DNA of 8,380 nucleotides from assembly GCA_008017255.1 (NCBI GenBank), contig SSHD01000040.1:1-8380 (forward strand), given 5' to 3'. The stretch comes from Acinetobacter sp. GTDB taxonomy: Bacteria; Pseudomonadota; Gammaproteobacteria; Pseudomonadales; Moraxellaceae. Shown here one piece after another: positions 1-8,380 of this stretch. Below the pieces are notes generated by a model. It was not told the origin of the DNA, ran no database searches, and saw nothing but the letters and a program-made list of their open reading frames with translations. A program made the position numbers and the translations under genes. Each line of letters starts with the position of its first letter. Positions within the stretch are counted from its first letter, which is position 1.

Positions 1-1288
1 AAGTAAATGCACGTCTAAAATGAATATTTTGATTTAAGCGTTGCAGCTCTTGCGGGCTGGGTTGTTCATTATACTGCTGCGCCTTATAGCGCTGCCCCAA
101 ACGATCTTTTGCCAATAAATTATGATAGTCCTCACCGCTTTGTGCCAAGCGCTGATAAATCTGTTGTGCACTTTGTTTTGATGCAGCATCGGCACGTTGT
201 TCGCTGGCACGCGCCAACCAATATTGCCAACGGTCTTCTTGCTTTTGCGTCAGCGACATAGCATCTACCGCACGAATCACACTTTCCCATGCACCGAAAC
301 GAATCGCTTGCCGTGCATAAATTTCAGCCTCTTCTGGACTAAATGGATAGCCCACACTTTGATCGAACGCATTTAACACTTCACGGTTAAAGCCATTTTT
401 CATAACCGTAGTACCGCCAACATAGCCCACAGTGCGATATAAATATTTTTGCACTGCGGTTGGTGTGTCTTGCGCCACTCGCTGCACATTTGCCAAAGCA
501 TTGCTTAAATCGCTATCTGCCACACGACCTAAGGCGTAAATTAAATAGGCATAATCGACTTCATTATTTTTAGGTGCCGTCCATAAATAACCCAATGGAT
601 TGGCTTGAATTTGATTCAGCTGCGCCAAAGACAGACCTAAACCTAAACTTTGTGCCGTCGCTACGGCATAACCCAACTGCCCAGCACGCAACTGTGCCCA
701 GACACGGTGTTGACGATCTTGCGCAGTCATCAACGGGCTGGACAGCATCAACCGCCCTAAACCATGACACGAATCTGGCTGGCTATCGGTGGCTAACCAA
801 ATATCTTTGTATTCGGCAAATACCAAGTTATCGCCAGTTTTGGCGCGCACTTGCGCAAGCGCACAGCTTTCGGCTTTATCGGCGTTATTTACATAACCCA
901 ATAGCGGCTTGGCATCGGCAAAACTAGCCAGTTTGACTTTTTCTTCAACATAATCTGCCGCGAGTTTTTCCGCCATCGCCGAACGTGGGTAACGCTGCGC
1001 AAAGCTCACAATCGAAGATGGTGCTTGAAAAGCCAAATTGTTGTTCAGTTTCCAATATTCAGGGTAATAGCCCAAATCATCGTTCTGCATTGCGATTTGA
1101 TATTGCTCGAGTGAGGCTAAATCGCCCGCATTGGCAGCACGTAAGGCATCATTGAATTGCTCATCTAAAGCATAGCTCGCACTACAAGCCACCATCCCAC
1201 CCAGTGCAATGGCGCAACACAAGCCTTTTTTATGATTGATGTTATTGTTTAATTTTGCGTTCATATCTGCATGTTCATTCATGTTCAT
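1..1288 (-). CDS. slt: Soluble lytic murein transglycosylase (Slt70-like), N-terminal part, truncated by window edge
   Basis: The reverse strand is open from 1288 to the window edge (429 codons) with no stop. The product would cleave the MurNAc-GlcNAc bond of peptidoglycan in the periplasm, forming 1,6-anhydro-MurNAc. An export signal is visible: basic residues HKK at about 19-21, a hydrophobic run at about 22-39, and a likely signal peptidase I site after ASYA (residue 40). The MVAC run at 32-35 is a weak lipobox alternative. The remainder is alpha-helical and rich in Ala, Leu and Gln, like the superhelical U and L domains of Slt70. The stretch at about 352-401, with WQYWLARASEQ and later YHNLLAKDRLGQRY, matches the family segment just before the catalytic domain. 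The SLT catalytic domain with its Glu lies outside, so activity cannot be judged. In-frame ATGs occur at 1288, 1282 and 1264, none with a strong Shine-Dalgarno; the outermost was chosen. It is divergent from miaB. Confidence 0.85.
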   Translation of the reverse strand, partial: MNMNEHADMNAKLNNNINHKKGLCCAIALGGMVACSASYALDEQFNDALRAANAGDLASLEQYQIAMQNDDLGYYPEYWKLNNNLAFQAPSSIVSFAQRYPRSAMAEKLAADYVEEKVKLASFADAKPLLGYVNNADKAESCALAQVRAKTGDNLVFAEYKDIWLATDSQPDSCHGLGRLMLSSPLMTAQDRQHRVWAQLRAGQLGYAVATAQSLGLGLSLAQLNQIQANPLGYLWTAPKNNEVDYAYLIYALGRVADSDLSNALANVQRVAQDTPTAVQKYLYRTVGYVGGTTVMKNGFNREVLNAFDQSVGYPFSPEEAEIYARQAIRFGAWESVIRAVDAMSLTQKQEDRWQYWLARASEQRADAASKQSAQQIYQRLAQSGEDYHNLLAKDRLGQRYKAQQYNEQPSPQELQRLNQNIHFRRAFT

Positions 1289-4200
1289 CAATCGCTTTGC
1301 TCAATTTTGTCTTGCCAATCTAGTGTAATAACTCTCGCCGAATACTACTGTTGTGTTATGTAAACTACTGATTCATATTCACTAATAGACAGACAATTTT
1401 GTTTATAAACTGTCTTTTTTTGTAAACTTATATTCACAACGTAATATTAAAAATACTGTATAATATGCGGTCTGTTTTATCCACCCTGTTTAGGAGCCTG
1501 CATGACGGTTCAAACATTCATTCCACCTGCTGTAAACGCTGCCTCAGAAAACACTGTCACCCAGCCTATGCACACCACTGATGTTTCAATTAAAAAATTA
1601 TATATTGAAACGCAAGGGTGTCAGATGAATGAGTATGACAGTCATCGTATGGCAGATTTACTGGGCGACTCTCACGGCTACGTGCTCACCCAAGACCCAA
1701 GTGATGCCGATATTTTATTGATGAATACCTGTTCGATTCGCGAAAAAGCGCAAGAAAAGGTGTTTAGCGAACTCGGTCGCTGGCGCAAACTCAAAGCCAA
1801 AAATCCAGACCTTGTGATTGGGGTCGGTGGCTGTGTGGCTTCGCAAGAAGGCGAAAATATTCAAAAACGTGCGCCTTATGTCGATATGGTATTTGGCCCA
1901 CAAACCTTGCACCGTTTGCCACAAATGCTCGATCAGCACCAAGCACAAGTGGAAAAACCAAAACAAGAAAAAATCAAACTGGTGGATATTTCATTTCCCG
2001 ATATTGAAAAGTTCGACTTTTTACCAGAACCACGTGTGGAAGGTTTTAAAGCATTCGTTTCAATTATGGAAGGTTGTTCCAAATATTGCTCGTTCTGCGT
2101 AGTACCTTATACACGAGGTGAAGAAGTTTCTCGCCCACTGGATGATGTATTGGCAGAAATTGCTACGCTAGCAGAAAAAGGCGTGCGTGAAATTAGCCTG
2201 CTCGGACAAAACGTCAACGGCTATCGCGGCGAAACCTTTGAGGGTGAAATTTGCACTTTCCCAGAGTTGTTGCGCTTAGTGGCAGAAATTCCGGGCATTG
2301 GTCGTTTGCGCTATACCACTTCGCATCCACTTGAATTTTCTGATGAATTAATTCAATGCTACCGTGACTTACCGCAAATGGTGTCGCATTTGCATTTACC
2401 AGTACAAAGCGGTTCTAACGATGTACTGCAAGCCATGAAACGTAACCATACCATTGATGTCTATATTGATAAAATTGCCAAGTTACGCCAAATCCGTCCA
2501 GATATGCATTTATCTAGCGACTTTATTATTGGTTTCCCAGGCGAAACCGATGCGCACTTTGCTGAAACCTTGCAGTTCATTAAAGACCTAGACTTCGACC
2601 ATTCCTATAGCTTTATCTATTCAAAACGTCCAGGTACGCCGGCTTCTGAATTACCCGACACTACGCCTGAACAGGTCAAAAAAGAACGTTTAGCACAAGT
2701 GCAAAAGGTGATTAAACGCTCAAGTATTGATAAAACTGACACTATGTTGGGTAAAATTGAACGGGTGTTGATTGAAAAAGTGTCCGATAAAGACCCAACC
2801 TTACTGATGGGCACGGCGGATAACACTCGCTTTGTGACTTTTGTGGGTGATGCTGCATGGGTTGGGCGTTTTGCCGAGATTGAGGTTACTGCCATTAAAA
2901 CTTTAAATTTAGTTTATGGCGAACTCTTGAATCTTGAACCTGACGTGGCGTAATGTAGAGGTATCCTCCAAGTCAACAAAAGGGTTCTCTCTTGACTGCT
3001 GCGATTCGACGTACTGTAAGCTTCCCTGAAATTCCCATGGAACGTTTGAAAAGCATGCTCGGTGCATATAACGGGCATATCAAACAAATTGAACAACGTT
3101 TAGATGTCAAAATTTCCCACCGAGGTGATTCTTTTTACCTCGATGGTGACATTGAAACAGTCGAGCGAGCCGAAGCCTTGTTGCAACGGCTCTATCAAGA
3201 GTCAGAAATTTCCTCACAAATCAGTGCCGATGTGATTCACCTGATGATCCAAGGCTCTCAAACCGACCGTGAACTAATGGATGACACCGACCAAGAGCAC
3301 ACGGGTTTGGATGCAGTTTGGTTGCAAACCCGCAAAGGGCGCATTAACCCTCGTGGTGCCAACCAAAAACGCTATGTGCAGCGCATTTTACAAAGTGATA
3401 TTTCTTTCGGCATAGGCCCCGCAGGGACGGGTAAGACTTATCTTGCGGTGGCTGCCGCGGTAGACATGTTAGAACGCAATGAAATTCAGCGTATTTTACT
3501 GGTACGCCCTGCGGTGGAAGCCGGTGAAAAACTCGGTTTTTTACCTGGCGATTTAACCCAAAAAATTGATCCCTATTTACGTCCTTTGTATGACGCACTG
3601 TATGAGATGTTGGGCTTTGAAAAAGTTGCCAAACTGATTGAACGGCAAGTGATTGAAGTTGCGCCACTGGCTTATATGCGCGGTCGAACACTCAACCACT
3701 CTTTTGTGATTTTAGATGAAGCGCAAAACACCACCCCTGAACAAATGAAAATGTTCCTGACCCGTTTAGGCTTTGGTTCTCGTGCTGTGATTACCGGTGA
3801 CGTGACTCAAGTCGACTTGCCGCGTGGGCAACAGTCGGGCTTGTCGCATGCCTTGCGGGTACTAGAAAATGTGCATGAAATTCATATCACTCGTTTTCAC
3901 TCACGTGATGTGGTGCGGCATCAACTGGTACAACGCATTGTGGAAGCGTATGAGAGTTGGGATGGCGAACTGCAACGCTTATCTGCTGAAGCGCGCACTG
4001 AACGCAAGGCAAAACAAGAAGCACTGCTTGCAGAGAATGATTCTGCGGCGGATGCACAACATATTTAGAAAAATCCCCCTCAATCCCCCTTTAAAAAAGG
4101 GGGACTTCCCCTCTTTTTTAATCCTGCGAGGCTTTAGGGGGAGATTAATTAAGGATCTATTTTGAAAATCAATCTCAGTCTACAACAAGACGTTCAAGCC

Positions 4201-7200
4201 ACTGCACTGCCACTCAAGCGTAGCCAAATCAAAAAAACCATTGAAACCACACTGCGCCATGCCGGTTTTGATGTGGACTGCGAAATTGGCATTGCCTGTG
4301 TAGATACAGCAGAAAGCCAACAGCTTAATTTGCAATATCGTGAAAAAGACAAACCGACCAATGTACTGTCTTTCCCAAGCGACATACCCGAAGAAATGCT
4401 CGCCTTACTCGATGCCGAACCATTAGGCGATTTAGTGATTTGCATACCTGTGGTCTTACAAGAAGCCGCTGAACAACACAAAAAAGCTCTCGATCATTTC
4501 ACCCATTTATTGGTGCATGGTGTGTTGCATTTGCTTGGCTATGACCACGAAACCAGTGAAGCCGATGCAGAAGAAATGGAAGCCTTAGAAATTGCCATTT
4601 TAAAAAAACTAGCCATTGAAAACCCATACCAAGCGGATGAAATATAAGTAGAAACTGCTATGTATATCGTTATTTTTAAAGCCACCATCAAACCACTCAA
4701 TGCCACGTATAGCGAACTTGCGCAAAAGTTGAGAAATAAGGCTTTGAATTTAACTGCCTAAATTTTGCAGCATAGAACGCGCTTATGGCAGCAATAATAT
4801 GCTGTGAATAAGCACAAATTTATCCACAACTCTCATAAAAAAACGGCTGCCATGAAGCCGTTTTTTTATGCTTTGATTCAGAAAATGTCGTACAACTTAA
4901 TGCACTTCAAACTCAGCATCTACAGGGTCAAAACGCCATGTTCGGATAATCCGTAACTCGGAAATACCCTTACGCATTTCGGCATCGAAGCGACCAAACG
5001 GCGCACCACGACGTACCGACGCTTTGGCAGCTTCATCTAAAATTGCATGTCCAGAGCTTTCAATTAAGCGAATGGCACGAATACCACCTTGCGCATTTAA
5101 AATCACCATCAAACGTACTTCGCCCGATAAACGCTGTTGCCGTGCGGCATCTGGATAATAGCGGTTGCCGTACAACTCTACTTTTTGGCGGAATTTATCT
5201 AAATACGGTGCGGAAGCATCTTGCTTCGCCTGAATACCATCGACGGTTTTAATGCGTTGTTGACGGCTAAAATTTTGCTGACGCTTTAAATATTGTGCTT
5301 CTAGGCTAGCAACCATTGCTGCTTTGGCTTGGAACTGACTTTGGAGCTCATCTAACGCTTTTTTACGTTCACTTTTTTCAGCTTGTTTCTGCCAACTCAG
5401 CACAGTCATTAACACTTTTTCTTCGAATTTTAATTCACGTTTTTGCTGTATTTTTTCTAAACTTTGTTGTTCGGACTCACCCGTAGTGGCATCGGCTTGC
5501 ATTGGAGATGGCATGTCGCTCGACATGCGGTGTTCTTGTCGATACTTGCCAGAACCTTGTTGGTCGGCTTGGGCAAGAAAATCGGCATCTTTGACTTTTT
5601 CAGTGCTCGGACGAATCGAAAGTGCAATTTCTTTGGTTGAGGTATCGGACGGCGAAGGCATGGCAAATTGAATGGCAAGCACAAAACCATGCAGCAGCAT
5701 CGCCAACAGCATTGCACCGACAAAAATTGAATCTCGCCACCAATAGGGTGACAGTTCAGCACGAAAATTAATTTTTTTCCACATGGTATTTAACGACAAA
5801 AATGTCTTATCCCCAACGGCAGCCACCGCATAAAAGCTGAACCAATATTCAAAAGCATTAAAAAATGTGATCCACCTTTAATTACAAGGCTTGCAGAGCG
5901 TCATTTTATGAAAATGTAGCAATTAATTTTGCTACACTGCAAGTCACAAATTGATTTTTTAGTTTTCAGACAGACAAAGATCGTGACATTGGACACAGCC
6001 CCATGCACGTTTTGGAATAACTTTTTATGGCAACGTTTATTTCATCCGTGGTAAAACGGTTACGCAAAGTTTACTTACGGGCCGAAGAATTCATTGAAGA
6101 AGAACGCGAGTTCCCGCTGTCACAAGTCTTTGTCAATGCCACTATGCAGCGCTATGTCACCGAAAATGTCAGTGTCATCCAAGACCTGCATGCCGACCTG
6201 TACGATGGTTGGTTAAGGCTGTATTCGACCATTGAAGCAAAAGGTTTACGCACCACTTTATCGGTCGATTTAAAACTGATTCAAATGGAAATGAATAAAG
6301 ATGTGCAGTTGATGGTGTTTGAGCAGCTCAACCACACTCAAGTGGTCGAAGCCAGTTTTAAAAACACCTTACAGAAATGGGCGTTTTATGTGGCGATTTG
6401 GTACTACCAAAAGTTTTTAGAACGCGACCCATTGGGTAAAGTTCTAGCGCATTATAATGTCGTGACTGAACAAGACGACTTACTCTATCTGGACTTAAAC
6501 CAGTGGTTCATTAAAAAACCCAGCATTATTGAAACGCTCAGCAAAGTGCATGTGAACCGTGCTCGAGTGCGTCCTGAAGAACTGATTGTTTGGGGCAAAG
6601 TCAATCTGGCGGCAATTTTATATGCCAATGACGACGAGGACTTAAACGATTTAGAGGCGCTAGATAACTCGAATGATTTGAATGACAGCAAAATCAGCCC
6701 GATTCAGCAAAAACATCAGCGCAATCGAGCTTAAAGCTAAATTTAACCTACGAGATCTTACGCCGCTGTAAGTTGCAACAACACAACTGCATGTGTGATA
6801 CGAAAAATCCACATGCGCGGCGTAAAAACCGATATTTTCTCCATGATCTATAGGCATAATAAAACTCGATGCTAATCAACACTGTCCGTTGGATGGCGTA
6901 AAGGAAATATCAACATGACAAAAAAATTATCTAAAGCTCTACTGCTTAGCGTTGTATCGAGCGCCCTACTCGGTCTGGGCTTAGCCAATTCCGCATGGGC
7001 TATGGCACCATTCCAAGCCAGTTATCAATTTAGCTATAACAATAAAAACTTAGGCTCCGCCACACGCTCGCTGAGCCAGCAAGGCAACCAATGGGTGTAT
7101 AAATTTAGTGCCAAAGCGGGCGGTATTGCTTCGGCATCGGAAACCAGTCAATTTAGTTTTGCCAACAACAAAATTGCTTCGCAAAAGTTTAGCCGTACCA

Positions 7201-8380
7201 GCAAAATGTTAGTACATAGCGACAGCCTGAGCATTCACTTCAACCCAAGCAGCAAAATCATCAATACCAAAAAAGATGACAAAGCGCGTGCATTTGCGTG
7301 GCAAGCAGGCGTGTTAGATGAGTTAAATGCCGAGCTACAACTGCGTGAAGATTTAAAAAACGGCAATGCCTTACAAGCACGTTATTTTATTGCCGACCAT
7401 AAAGCGGTGGATGAACGTAAGTTTATTCAACAAGGCAACGAAACCGTGAAAACCGATTTCGGCACCTTTAATACCGTGAAAGTGGTGTTGCAACACAGCA
7501 AACCAGGGCGCAATACCGTGTTTTGGTTAGCACCTAAACTGGACTATCTGCCGGTTAAAGTCACCCATAATGATAAAAAATCATCTTATGGTTTGTTACT
7601 CACTGGCTATAGCGGTAAAACCAATTAAGCTTTAAAGCAGACCTACAGCAGCGGCAATTTGCGCAATATTGTATAATTTGTCGCTGCTTGTTTATATTTG
7701 TTAAATGAATAAGGTATGATCAGCGCAGTGTGCTTGTACCTAATCAAGCCAATTTTGAGTAGTGGATTTCAATTCGTTTAGAGAAAATTATGCGTACCTA
7801 TTTAGACCTTTTACAACATATTTTTGAGCATGGCGGCGACAAAGGCGACCGTACTGGCACAGGAACACGTTCGGTCTTTGGTCATCAAATGCGCTTTGAT
7901 TTGACGCAAGGTTTTCCGCTACTCACCACCAAAAAAGTGCATTTCCGTTCTATTGTGATTGAACTGCTATGGTTTCTAAAAGGCGATACCAACGTTCAAT
8001 ACTTAAAAGAACATAAAGTCAGTATTTGGGATGAATGGGCAACCGCAGAACAAACTGCACGTTTTGCTCGCCCTGAAGGTGAACTTGGCCCAGTGTATGG
8101 GCATCAGTGGCGTAACTTTGGCGCAACGCAAAACGCCGATGGTAGCTACCAAGCCGATGGTTTTGACCAAATTGCATGGTTGGTGAATGAAATAAAAACC
8201 AATCCAAATTCACGGCGTTTGATTGTGTCGGGTTGGAATCCAAAGGAAGCCGGCAAAGTGGCACTGCCACCATGCCACACCTTATTTCAGTTTTTTGTGC
8301 AAGATAACAAACTATCGTGCCAACTGTACCAACGCAGTGCCGATGTCTTTTTAGGCGTGCCGTTTAATATTGCCAGTTAT

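Overview
The window looks like a chromosomal housekeeping stretch from Acinetobacter or a close Moraxellaceae relative. The main reason is MiaB, whose roughly 30-residue N-terminal extension and overall sequence agree closely with what I remember of Acinetobacter MiaB. The moderate, AT-leaning base composition and the gene set fit. The genus is an inference from memory, not a database result. There are no rRNA or tRNA genes, no CRISPR array, no intact insertion sequence and no phage genes.

Layout, left to right. (1) 1-1288, minus strand: the N-terminal two thirds of a soluble lytic murein transglycosylase (Slt70 type); its catalytic C-terminus lies off the left edge. (2) 1502-4647, plus strand: miaB, phoH and ybeY, the conserved tRNA-modification, PhoH ATPase and rRNA-maturation cluster, led by a promoter and a strong ribosome binding site. 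phoH and ybeY both use TTG starts with good Shine-Dalgarno sites. A compact G/C-tract inverted-repeat element sits in the 93-base phoH-ybeY gap. (3) 4648-4896: a decayed small gene resembling an antibiotic-biosynthesis-monooxygenase (ABM) protein, two head-to-head consensus DnaA boxes, and a perfect 15-bp-arm bidirectional terminator shared by the converging genes. (4) 4897-5784, minus strand: a TonB-family energy transducer with a coiled-coil rather than proline-rich spacer. (5) 6027-6734 and 6915-7628, plus strand: an unrecognised conserved-looking protein with an acidic tail, then an exported DUF3108 protein. (6) 7790-8380, plus strand: the first 197 codons of thyA, cut by the right edge.

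The genes fall into two broad themes. One is translation and nucleotide metabolism: MiaB modifies tRNA, YbeY matures rRNA, PhoH is an RNA-associated ATPase, and ThyA makes dTMP. The other is the cell envelope: Slt remodels peptidoglycan, the TonB-like protein transduces inner-membrane energy, and the DUF3108 protein is exported.

I do not see a new multi-gene system. The most unusual signals are non-coding. Two intergenic regions (5890-5943 and 6758-6825) each contain nested inverted repeats that fold on paper into a closed three-way junction, each ending about 83-89 bases before the start of the next gene. The DnaA-box pair and the repeat inside the miaB operon also deserve a second look.
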